A stretch of DNA of 51,039 nucleotides from Coleofasciculus sp. FACHB-T130 (GTDB lineage: Bacteria > Cyanobacteriota > Cyanobacteriia > Cyanobacteriales > FACHB-T130). The stretch lies in assembly GCF_014695375.1 (NCBI RefSeq), contig NZ_JACJOG010000008.1:1-51039 (forward strand), read 5' to 3'. The notes beneath the pieces were generated by a model that ran no database searches, was not told the DNA's origin, and worked only from the letters and a program-made list of their open reading frames with translations. This document shows positions 7,423-15,983 of the stretch, piece by piece (the first letter of the stretch is position 1; every line of letters starts with the position of its first letter). A program made the translations under genes and the position numbers.

Positions 7423-8394
7423 ATGGATACAAGCCTGATCGTTTCTAATATCCTAAATCCACCAATCCTATTCTTCTTTCTAGGTATGGTGGCAGTTTTT
7501 GTTAAATCGGATCTGGAAATTCCGGCTCCTTTCCCCAAGTTACTGTCACTTTATCTACTATTTTCTATTGGCTTTAAGGGAGGAGTAGAACTGATTAAAA
7601 GCGGCTTAACCCAGGAAGTGATATTCACCATGCTGGCAGCCGTATTGATGGCGTGTGCCGTCCCGATCTATACCTTTTTTATCCTGAAGCTGAAGCTGGA
7701 TATCTACGATGCAGCAGCGATCGCCGCGACTTATGGCTCCATCAGTGCCGTAACTTTTATCACGGCAGGAGCTTTTTTGACCGAGTTGGGGATTGATTAT
7801 GATGGTTATATGGTTGCAGCCCTAGCGCTTATGGAATCTCCGGCTATCATCGTCGGGCTGATTCTGGTCAATCTATTCACACCCAGCCAGGGAGATCGGG
7901 ACTTTTCCTGGCCCGAAGTGTTGCAAGAAGCCTTCCTGAATAGCTCCGTATTTCTGCTGGTTGGTAGCCTGATCATCGGAGTCCTAACTGGAGAACGCGG
8001 TTGGCACACTTTAGAACCCTTTACTCAGGGATTGTTCTACGGTATCCTGACCTTCTTTTTGCTCGACATGGGGTTGGTTGCAGCTAGAAGGATTAAGGAC
8101 TTGCAAAAAACGGGCGTTTTTCTCATTTCTTTTGCAATACTAATCCCAATCCTCAATGCAGGCATTGGAATTTTGATTGCAAAATTCATCGGAATGCCCA
8201 AGGGGGACGCGCTCTTATTTGCGGTACTTTGTGCAAGTGCTTCTTATATTGCTGTTCCCGCCGCTATGCGTTTAACGGTTCCTGAAGCGAATCCTAGCTT
8301 GTACGTTTCTACCGCACTAGCTGTAACGTTTCCTTTCAACATCATTGTCGGAATTCCCGTATATCTGTACGGCATTGAGATGCTTTGGAGATAA
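7423..8394 (+). CDS. sbtA: SbtA-family sodium-dependent bicarbonate transporter
   Basis: The 323-residue protein is almost wholly hydrophobic with about ten membrane segments. It carries family features such as LLFSIGFKGGVEL near the start, ATYGSISAVTFITA and ESPAIIVGLIL in the first half, and CASASYIAVPAAMR late. SbtA imports bicarbonate with sodium across the cytoplasmic membrane as part of the CO2-concentrating mechanism. GGGGAG at 7412-7417 fixes the ATG. The PII-like partner SbtB starts four bases after the stop. It is somewhat shorter than the Synechocystis protein (roughly 370 residues), mainly in the central cytoplasmic loop. Confidence 0.9.
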   Translation: MDTSLIVSNILNPPILFFFLGMVAVFVKSDLEIPAPFPKLLSLYLLFSIGFKGGVELIKSGLTQEVIFTMLAAVLMACAVPIYTFFILKLKLDIYDAAAIAATYGSISAVTFITAGAFLTELGIDYDGYMVAALALMESPAIIVGLILVNLFTPSQGDRDFSWPEVLQEAFLNSSVFLLVGSLIIGVLTGERGWHTLEPFTQGLFYGILTFFLLDMGLVAARRIKDLQKTGVFLISFAILIPILNAGIGILIAKFIGMPKGDALLFAVLCASASYIAVPAAMRLTVPEANPSLYVSTALAVTFPFNIIVGIPVYLYGIEMLWR

Positions 8395-8398
8395 CATC

Positions 8399-8710
8399 AT
8401 GCATTCAGTTAAACGAATAGAAGTCATTGCAAATTCAGTTGAACTTGGCAAAATTTTAGACAGTTTAAAAAAATCAGGTGTAACCGGGCACCTAGTTATC
8501 CGAAATGTTGCCGGACAGGGGCTTAGAGGGGGTTCTGAAGATTTAGATATGACGATGCTGGATAATGTCTATGTCATCGCATTTTGTGCGCCAGAAAAAC
8601 TTAAAGGTGCTGTGGAAATTATTCGACCAATCCTCAACAAGTTTGGAGGCAGTTGTTACATTTCTGATGCGATGGAAATTCGCTCGACGAGATGCGTTGC
8701 TTCATTGTAA
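8399..8710 (+). CDS. sbtB: SbtB, PII-like regulator of SbtA
   Basis: ATG 8399 gives 103 residues; the frame is open further upstream inside sbtA but that is not the start. The ferredoxin-like PII fold is seen as KRIEVIANSVELGKIL, a short flexible loop (GQGLRGG) and NVYVIAFCAPEKLKGAVEI. SbtB trimers bind adenyl nucleotides, including cAMP, and gate SbtA. Characterised SbtB proteins end in a cysteine-containing redox loop (GCGPEGC-like). Here the end is RSTRCVASL with a single cysteine, so that switch seems to be missing. Confidence 0.88.
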   Translation: MHSVKRIEVIANSVELGKILDSLKKSGVTGHLVIRNVAGQGLRGGSEDLDMTMLDNVYVIAFCAPEKLKGAVEIIRPILNKFGGSCYISDAMEIRSTRCVASL

Positions 8711-8825
8711 GGCGGCTGTTTCTATCTTCTGTGAAATCTGAAGAAACTAAAAAACAAAAATAAAGTCTAGCTTCGGCTTTGAACTTTGAATCGTTTATTC
8801 TGCAACTTTTACTTCTTCAATAGCG

Positions 8826-9542
8826 ATGAATCAAAACAATGGGTTGATGGGGCGGCGCAATTTCTTGAATTTAACGGGAACTGGCGGAATAGCACTGATG
8901 GCTGCTGTGACAGGAAGTGCATTCTGGGGTGTGCAAGCAAATCGAGCGATCGCAGCGACCGTTGAGCCTCCCAGCCCTGATGCCGCCCTAAAACGGTTGA
9001 TGGAGGGCAATCAACGGTTTGTGCAACACAAGGCTAAACATCCCGATCAATCAGAGGCACGGGTTAAAGAAATTGCCCAAGCACAACACCCTTTTGCAAC
9101 GCTGCTAACCTGCGCGGATTCGCGGGTATCTGCGGAAATTTTGTTTGACGAAGGACTCGGTGACTTATTTGATATCCGGGTTGCCGGAAATATTGTGACT
9201 CCAGAAGTGCTTGGCAGTTTGGAATACGCTGTCGCTATCCTCGGTACTCCTGTGATTATGGTTTTAGGTCACGAACGCTGTGGTGCTGTCACTGCCGCAG
9301 TCCAGGGGGAACGTCTCCCTGGAAGCATGAATTCTTTTGTTAAAGCCATCAAACCTGCGATCGCTAAGACAAAAGATGAATCAGGCGATCCGGTTGATAA
9401 CGCTGTAGTTGCAAACGTTCGGTATCAAATTGAGAAATTAAAACAAAATTCAACGATCGTTTCGGAACGATTGCTAGATGACAAGCTCAAAATTGTCGGA
9501 GGTCGTTACGATCTGGATACCGGAAAAGTCACATTGATTTAG
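8826..9542 (+). CDS. Beta-carbonic anhydrase with twin-arginine signal (EcaB-like)
   Basis: The N-terminus MGRRNFLNLTGTGG followed by a hydrophobic run and an AIAA cleavage-like site near residue 44 is a Tat signal, so the folded enzyme is likely exported to the periplasm or thylakoid lumen. The zinc site of beta-class enzymes is complete: C96 and D98-R100 in CADSR, H149 and C152 in GHERCG. It interconverts CO2 and bicarbonate. Placement 115 bases after sbtB suggests a joint role with the transporter: supplying or recapturing inorganic carbon at the membrane. Confidence 0.9.
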   Translation: MNQNNGLMGRRNFLNLTGTGGIALMAAVTGSAFWGVQANRAIAATVEPPSPDAALKRLMEGNQRFVQHKAKHPDQSEARVKEIAQAQHPFATLLTCADSRVSAEILFDEGLGDLFDIRVAGNIVTPEVLGSLEYAVAILGTPVIMVLGHERCGAVTAAVQGERLPGSMNSFVKAIKPAIAKTKDESGDPVDNAVVANVRYQIEKLKQNSTIVSERLLDDKLKIVGGRYDLDTGKVTLI

Positions 9543-9781
9543 GATTGCGTATAGCAGACATCTGAATTTCCGGCAACGCTGATTCCACTGCTGCGAACAT
9601 TCGCTCTGCTAACGCTGAGACTAGATAAATTCGCCCCTACTCTCTCTGCTGGATTCTGGTTGGAATAGATGGCTAGGGGCGTTTGCATAGCTTGGTAGAT
9701 AAACCCCGCAGGTAAATAAGACTACTTGGGACAAGCGTACCTAACATTCGGCTTTGAGTAATTAATACAAGGCATAGAAGT

Positions 9782-12496
9782 TTAGTCTGTACAGTCAGAA
9801 TCTTCGTCATTACTTTCTGAAGTATCTATGCTGTCTTGTGGACTAACAGCATACTCCTTAGCCTTAATTGCAAAAGGAAAAGGCAAGGGTAAAGATACGT
9901 CATCTGCAAAATAAGGCCAGCGATTTCTCAGAGCATGTACTAAACATACAAGTCTCTCTTCTTCAATATCTGGATGGTGAATAACTGCTATTTCCAATGG
10001 CTTTGGATTGGCTGCTGGAGCGCCACCATTATCTAAGCGTGATTGACGCTTTGCTAGAGGATACTTCTCAGTTATTAACAAATTTCTAAGACTGAGATAA
10101 ACCGCATCCTCTTTTGAGTCACATACTTCTTCCCATTTAAAGATTCCCCCAACTGTACGTCTAGTACCTGATTCACCTTCTGCGATAGCTACAGGGGTTT
10201 CCCCTCGTTCTAATTCTCTAAGGCGAACTATCCACAAGCGATCGCACTCTGAGTTATTTAATTGTCGTGCTAGTCCATCCGGTAGTTTATTTTTAGGTAA
10301 CTGAGGATTTTTTAACCAGGGTAATAAATCTCGTGCATTTTGCGCTGATGCCATAAATAATACACGCGGTAACTCCTTGCCCTCAGCAGGCAAATTCAAG
10401 CAGCTTTTCAGGCATTGGCTGACAAATTGTCCAATACGTTGCTGTTCAGCTTGTTTGCGATCCTTACTAAGGGTTTCTTCCCCAGATTCAGGAGTTGATT
10501 CATCTGCCCACTTTTCGTCAAGTAATCGCTTAAGTCCTTGTGGATAAGAAAGCCAACCTTGAGTACTAAAGATTGAAGAAGTTGTTAGTTGTATTTCTCC
10601 AGTTGCTGCATTAACTCTAACCATCAGCGCAACTTTTACGTCTTTGCCATTAACTGTAGTTTTGCGATTACGACGGATGACATAAAAACAAGTTAACCAT
10701 AAATTGGAACTCAATCCGTCTAGTTCCATCCCTACAATAGGGTTAGGCATTGCGCCTAATTGACGGAGTAGGTCTATAACCGCACGTTTAAAACGTTCTT
10801 GGTCTGCTTTTATTTTTCTCTTACTATTACTCAGAGCATGAATATGCTGATTGGGATAGCCTTTTTTCATTGCTCCAATCCGCCATGCCAGTTTCGGATC
10901 TGCTTCTTTTGGAAAGTAATCTCGTTTTTGCTTAATTTCGACAATAACTCCACAGAGTCCAGTTGGATTGGGAAGATAGTTAGCGATCGCTCTAATTCGC
11001 TCCTCCATGAATTTTCTGCGTAGCTGCTGTCTCTGTTGAGGGTGAAGATTTGCTGGAATATCTAACGGTTGCGTCAAGTCAGAAACATGAAATGTCTGAA
11101 TTTTAACGCTTCCTATTATTCCGCTATAAATCTGTTCATCATTTGTTGGTTGCAGGTCAAGTAATTGGCAAATTTCGTAAATAATCGCATCTCTACAAGA
11201 TTCTGTTTCCCAAACTATCAAGATAGATAAAGTGTTTTGATTGCATAATTGCAGTACTGCTTTTTGAGCATACTCAGGTTGTAGCATTTGCACCTTACGC
11301 TTTCCTGCCCTTGAGTCCCATAAATCTCTTAACAGTGAATCTTGAGAAGGTTTGAAGGCAGTGAGAATGTTGGCTTTACCTACTCTTTCTACAGGGAGGC
11401 GATCGCAAATTGCTTGATCGAGGCTAGCAAGATCTCGCGGACTCACACCAGGTAGACACAGAGTTTTTATTCCGCTACTGCTGTAACTACTGTGATAAGC
11501 GATCACAGTTTGTATTTCTCTAATTGATAAATTTTCAGAATGCCAATTTGTGTCTGGTTGTTGAATAATCTCTTGTAAATCTGGTAATTGACAGTCATTG
11601 ATAGCTAATAATTCCTTTAATGCACGAGGCCAGCTTAATTGTCCATTTAGACGTTGTACTCTAATTTGCATAAATCTGAGAGTTTGACGTTCCCCATCTA
11701 ACCATCGGTATGAATCACCGATATGAACGGTAACACTAGGGTAAGGTAATCCCTTAAACGGGCTATCAATCCAACGTCGAATAGATAGAGTGTGATATAC
11801 AACTGGCTCTTTACGCCAAGGAATTGTTTGCACTGAGAAGGAAATAACAAAAGATATTTTCGCTACTGCAACTTCTTCTCCTCTTTTCAAACCCGTAACT
11901 TCTATTGGTGGCCAAGACATTAACTCAGCCGCTTGTCCCACAACGCGGTAAAACTTTAGTTGGAAAGAGTGATTTTCACCTGCAAAGCTAATTTCTGGGT
12001 GTTCTAATAATTGGTCAACTAGGTAATCAGGAATAGCCGAAAAAAAGAGATTATTTTGCTGATATTCTGCTAATAAGTTCTCAAGTGGATAAAAGAGTGG
12101 CTTTTCATCCCATTCCCAAAGTCGCTCGTCTAGCCGAGAAAGAGTTGATTCAACTTCGTCCTCACTTAAACAGATAAATTCTTCCCGTAACCAATTTTTA
12201 ATCAGTTCTGGTAAATACGAAATCTCTACTTTTTCTTTTGCAACTATCCAATGATTGCCATTTTCTTTCCAAGCATTACGCTCAGTTTTAATGATTTGAG
12301 GAAAGCTAGCTGTAACAATCCGATCAAGGGAATAAACAGGCACAGATGGATAACCTTTGCCTTGCATTGTATATCGTTTTTGAGCGAGTGCCTGAGCCGC
12401 TCGTTGCCAAGTAGGAGGTACTGTAATTGTAAATAGTTCAAATTTTTTATCTGAACGTAATGACCATGCTCCAGGTAAAAGTGTTTTAACTGCCAT
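9782..12496 (-). CDS. pPIWI-RE-like protein (PIWI/RNase H-fold, third gene of the island)
   Basis: This 904-residue protein overlaps the upstream helicase gene by 11 bases; AAGGA precedes ATG 12496. Its N-terminal half fits the DUF3962-like region of pPIWI-RE proteins. A MID-like segment lies near residues 420-480 (SILIVWETESCRDAIIYEI). The RNase H/PIWI-like part covers about 510-880, with E520 in CGVIVEIKQ, R539 in AWRIGAMKKGYPNQHI, WIVRLRELE near 755-763, and an end (LPLPFPFAIKAKEY) resembling the LPLPLHLA-type C-terminus of the family. The tail is acidic. Length, partners and gene order match the predicted pPIWI-RE three-gene islands. Whether catalytic residues are complete cannot be judged without alignment; a nuclease-dead guide-binding role is possible. 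Confidence 0.75.
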   Translation of the reverse strand: MAVKTLLPGAWSLRSDKKFELFTITVPPTWQRAAQALAQKRYTMQGKGYPSVPVYSLDRIVTASFPQIIKTERNAWKENGNHWIVAKEKVEISYLPELIKNWLREEFICLSEDEVESTLSRLDERLWEWDEKPLFYPLENLLAEYQQNNLFFSAIPDYLVDQLLEHPEISFAGENHSFQLKFYRVVGQAAELMSWPPIEVTGLKRGEEVAVAKISFVISFSVQTIPWRKEPVVYHTLSIRRWIDSPFKGLPYPSVTVHIGDSYRWLDGERQTLRFMQIRVQRLNGQLSWPRALKELLAINDCQLPDLQEIIQQPDTNWHSENLSIREIQTVIAYHSSYSSSGIKTLCLPGVSPRDLASLDQAICDRLPVERVGKANILTAFKPSQDSLLRDLWDSRAGKRKVQMLQPEYAQKAVLQLCNQNTLSILIVWETESCRDAIIYEICQLLDLQPTNDEQIYSGIIGSVKIQTFHVSDLTQPLDIPANLHPQQRQQLRRKFMEERIRAIANYLPNPTGLCGVIVEIKQKRDYFPKEADPKLAWRIGAMKKGYPNQHIHALSNSKRKIKADQERFKRAVIDLLRQLGAMPNPIVGMELDGLSSNLWLTCFYVIRRNRKTTVNGKDVKVALMVRVNAATGEIQLTTSSIFSTQGWLSYPQGLKRLLDEKWADESTPESGEETLSKDRKQAEQQRIGQFVSQCLKSCLNLPAEGKELPRVLFMASAQNARDLLPWLKNPQLPKNKLPDGLARQLNNSECDRLWIVRLRELERGETPVAIAEGESGTRRTVGGIFKWEEVCDSKEDAVYLSLRNLLITEKYPLAKRQSRLDNGGAPAANPKPLEIAVIHHPDIEEERLVCLVHALRNRWPYFADDVSLPLPFPFAIKAKEYAVSPQDSIDTSESNDEDSDCTD

Positions 12497-15400
12497 ATTG
12501 CAATCCTTTGGTTTGTGTAAGTGCTGTAAAGAAATCGTTGTAGAGCGATCGCGCTAGCGTAACCTCGTAAGGAGATTTATTATTTCCCTCAATAGCTTGT
12601 TGCAAAATCTCGCAGATTCCGAGCAATAGAGAGGTTGCGGTCGTATCAAGCTGTTGAAAATCAGATTCCGCCAATTCAGGCGCAAATTTGGCATCTAAGA
12701 AATGGACAATACAAGGTACATTTCCCCTTACCAATCGCCCAATTACTTGCCAAATACTAACAAGTTGATTCCAGCAGAGGACTTGACGCTCTTGTTCAGT
12801 TAGTTGATCGAACCTGAAGGCACGACAATTGAGCCTATTCAGTTCAGTAATAGCAAGACGGTAAAAGCGCTCCTCAAAGTCTGATAGCGATCGCGAACTC
12901 AAGTTAATGTAGTTGGCTGAATCTGCATAGTTTTCCAGCGCCCAGGTATTTAGTTGTCTTACTGTCGATTGCCAATCATCAGGAACTGGCATAGGTCTGC
13001 AAAAGAAGAGTGCAGCACCAAAAGCAGCAATTTTTTGCTCGTTGAGAATGTTGTATCCGCGTTCTAAAGCCATCAAAGGCGCAACTACTATTTTCGTGGG
13101 AAGTTTGTTGAGATCCCCGATCTGACTGCGGCGGATACCATGAAGTGATTTTGGGGCACTATCGCGCCGTAATACAGCAACATCATCAATATTGCACGTT
13201 GGATAATGCCGATTGAGTTGTTCTTTAACCCAGTCTGCCTCGTCATAACTATTGGTGATAACCAGAATTCGTTGGCGATCGCTCCAATATTTTGACTCTG
13301 TTTGTTCGCGGTTTTTTAAATCTTCCAGAAGTTCGTCCAGAAAACTTTTGATTCCTCCTGTTGTACGACACAATGCTCCAACCATTTCAATAGCAGCTGC
13401 TCGACGTACATCCGTATACAACCCAGAAATCGCAATAGGCTGACTCCTTACACTTTTTTGTGGACTAAACGCAAATTCACTGTCTCTGATACCAATTCCA
13501 TTTTTCTGACTTGGTTCCAACAGCACTTGTGGACGAACTGCAATATTGTAAACAGGTGAGCCTGGTGCATAACTTGTACCAGAAATTAAAATTGTATGCG
13601 CCCCATCCAAACCATCTGCGGCAAATAGTGTGGGAAAATTTAGTAGTAAAGCTCGACCAACGCCAACATACCGGAAATAGTCAAGTTTCCCTCCAGGTGC
13701 CTTCTCTTCCCTGCTGTATCGAAAACCTAAAATATTACCTACTGGAGCATTTGGAATGACAGGTAAATAATCGCGGGGTGGACGGTAAACCAGTGCTTGA
13801 CTCAACTCATGCAAATCTAGAAAACGACTAACTGCTGGCAAGCGATCGACAAGAAAGGTTAAACGATTATCTAAAACAGCGATCGCAATGGCAAGTAATG
13901 TTTTGCGTTGGAAAGATTCCCATTCATCCCCTGTAGGTAAGAGATAGTTATGTTCTTTTGCCCATTTACGCCACCAGTCTGCGACCTCTGGTAACACTTC
14001 CTCAAGTCCTTCAAGTGCCAGTAGTGCTAAGGCAATTTGGCTCAGTTCTTTTCCTTGACGCATATCTAGGGGAGCTGATAGAAACCCTTCCAGGGTTTGC
14101 ATCAGAACCTGCTGACGTTCGCGCTGTTTTAGGGATGGCAAACCAGCTAAAATTTGCTGTTGTTTTTGTTGATAGCGTTGTTGGCGCGTTTGACGAGATG
14201 GTGGATTAGATGAAATTACTGTTGCTGAAGAGTTTTCTTGCAAATCAATTAGTTCTCTAACTAAGCGGGCAAAAAGCGATCGCCCAGTAAAAGGGGTAGG
14301 CCCAAGCCAACCTGAGAGTTTATTATCGTTGTAGAGTTGATGACAAATTCGATCGGTCGCAATTTGGGCATTATCACTGGCACGTTTCCAATCAGCTAAT
14401 AAGTTTCCAGCCAAACGACTGCGATTAGAAGTGTAAATTGCGGAAACATTAATGCCAAGGCGATTGAGAAAAGAACTGCCAGAATTATCGAGCAAAACTT
14501 CGCTAGGAGCAAAAGCTTCATCAAGTTGAACCTGTACGCGATCAGCTTCATCAACAAATAGAAAATCGCATTCTCGATAAACTGCTTCAGCAAACGTCAG
14601 TTTTGTATTAGATAGTTGGAGTGGAACTCGTGTATGAATCCAGCTACTAGGCGTAAGCACCCAAACCATTGCCTGAGCAGTATCTCGCTCAATTTGGTGA
14701 CGAGGACATTTGTAATAAAGCGGACAGGTGGAAGTAGAAGTCGCTCCTTCTTCTTCCCAAACTTCGTCTTCATCTTCACCTTTGGGAGACTTTTCTTTTT
14801 GGTATAGTGTATGACAAGGTTCCGCTCCAAAACTCCATTTTTCTTCCGCTTGAACCAGCCCAAGCAAGGGACAAATAGGACTAAACCATCGCCAAGCTGG
14901 ATGAACACCTCCCTGCGAAATGTCTTCTCCTCCCTGCGAAAGGATTGGTTCAGAAATTTTATTGAATTGCTCAAAGCGCTTATTACCCAGGATAGGAACT
15001 GCTGGAATCTCAAACTGATGGGCAAACTTTGAGGCAATCCGAACCGCACTCGCTACATCATTAACAATGAGCGCACATCGTCGCTCTTGCTTGGCTAGAT
15101 GATAAATCAAAATTTCAATAAAGGTTGATTTACCAACATTGAGGAGTCCAACAATATGCACGAGTTGATTAATGGTTAACTCTGAGCCTGTTTGAAAATC
15201 ATTACTACTTTGGCAATAGAGTTGTAATGCAATGTTTTGTAAGCGAGCGCAATAGTTTTCCTTTTGATAACCCAGTTTTTCCAGTTTTTCGTCCATTTCA
15301 CGAGCAGTTTCGCGCAATTGTGCTACAGAAACCGTTACCGATGGATTTTGGGCAGTTCTGGTAAGCCTGAAAGTAACTTCAGAATCAGGAGCCAACTGAG

Positions 15401-15983
15401 CAACACTTGCAGGAATGGCAATTGGCACTTCAACAGGAGCTTGTCCTTTATGAGTAATACGTGCGTACCAAGTGCCTTCAGTTGCTAACTCAACTTTTTT
15501 TTGACGATGAAGAGGAGTTTTTTCAAGAGTCGCTTGATATAGTCGGTGGCGCGTTGGATAGATACTTGTGGGAATATCTTGGGGCGGATCGTCCTTAGAG
15601 GCAAGATTGAAGCCACGCAATATTACAGGCAGTTCTAAATACTCAGCAAGATAGCGTTCCCAGTCTTTACCTTTGCGACCGACTAGGTAGAAACGAGCAT
15701 TCTGTACCAGTCGCCAGTTGTCCTCATTTTGAAGGGTTTCACTTGGGTAACGATAGCCTGTCAGCAGTGCCGATACTGCGATCGCGGGATTGTCTGGAGC
15801 CACTCGCTGCAATAGTGCAAGACCAAGTTCCACTTCAGCAATCAAAAGAGCGATGCGAACAATCTCACGTTGCTGGTCTTTAGGAGATGCGTTAAGTAAT
15901 TTTGCACTAACATGATTTTTCAAATCTACTGATTGCTTCAGTAGTTTGCGGAAGGGTTTACTCCAAGTAGAAATGTCACGCAT
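12486..15983 (-). CDS. DinG-like superfamily 2 helicase with Fe-S cysteines (second gene of the pPIWI-RE island)
   Basis: ATG 15983 follows GGAGGGG at nine bases and gives 1,165 residues; an upstream TTG frame is not needed. Motifs, numbered from this start: Walker A GLLNVGKST (279-287), four cysteines (371, 390, 420, 426) between Walker A and Walker B as in XPD/DinG Fe-S helicases, DEAD box FLFVDEADR (478-481) and motif VI QVIGRLVR (1079-1086). The first about 260 residues are an extra domain, likely the one specific to pPIWI-RE helicases. DinG-type enzymes unwind DNA and R-loops, so a role in exposing or displacing a guide-paired strand fits. It overlaps the upstream gene by 8 bases and the downstream one by 11. 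Confidence 0.82.
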   Translation of the reverse strand: MRDISTWSKPFRKLLKQSVDLKNHVSAKLLNASPKDQQREIVRIALLIAEVELGLALLQRVAPDNPAIAVSALLTGYRYPSETLQNEDNWRLVQNARFYLVGRKGKDWERYLAEYLELPVILRGFNLASKDDPPQDIPTSIYPTRHRLYQATLEKTPLHRQKKVELATEGTWYARITHKGQAPVEVPIAIPASVAQLAPDSEVTFRLTRTAQNPSVTVSVAQLRETAREMDEKLEKLGYQKENYCARLQNIALQLYCQSSNDFQTGSELTINQLVHIVGLLNVGKSTFIEILIYHLAKQERRCALIVNDVASAVRIASKFAHQFEIPAVPILGNKRFEQFNKISEPILSQGGEDISQGGVHPAWRWFSPICPLLGLVQAEEKWSFGAEPCHTLYQKEKSPKGEDEDEVWEEEGATSTSTCPLYYKCPRHQIERDTAQAMVWVLTPSSWIHTRVPLQLSNTKLTFAEAVYRECDFLFVDEADRVQVQLDEAFAPSEVLLDNSGSSFLNRLGINVSAIYTSNRSRLAGNLLADWKRASDNAQIATDRICHQLYNDNKLSGWLGPTPFTGRSLFARLVRELIDLQENSSATVISSNPPSRQTRQQRYQQKQQQILAGLPSLKQRERQQVLMQTLEGFLSAPLDMRQGKELSQIALALLALEGLEEVLPEVADWWRKWAKEHNYLLPTGDEWESFQRKTLLAIAIAVLDNRLTFLVDRLPAVSRFLDLHELSQALVYRPPRDYLPVIPNAPVGNILGFRYSREEKAPGGKLDYFRYVGVGRALLLNFPTLFAADGLDGAHTILISGTSYAPGSPVYNIAVRPQVLLEPSQKNGIGIRDSEFAFSPQKSVRSQPIAISGLYTDVRRAAAIEMVGALCRTTGGIKSFLDELLEDLKNREQTESKYWSDRQRILVITNSYDEADWVKEQLNRHYPTCNIDDVAVLRRDSAPKSLHGIRRSQIGDLNKLPTKIVVAPLMALERGYNILNEQKIAAFGAALFFCRPMPVPDDWQSTVRQLNTWALENYADSANYINLSSRSLSDFEERFYRLAITELNRLNCRAFRFDQLTEQERQVLCWNQLVSIWQVIGRLVRGNVPCIVHFLDAKFAPELAESDFQQLDTTATSLLLGICEILQQAIEGNNKSPYEVTLARSLYNDFFTALTQTKGLQYGS

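Noticed and set aside
14597-15049. 150-residue minus-strand ORF inside the helicase gene
   Set aside because: It is a frame shadow of the helicase, with no motif of its own.
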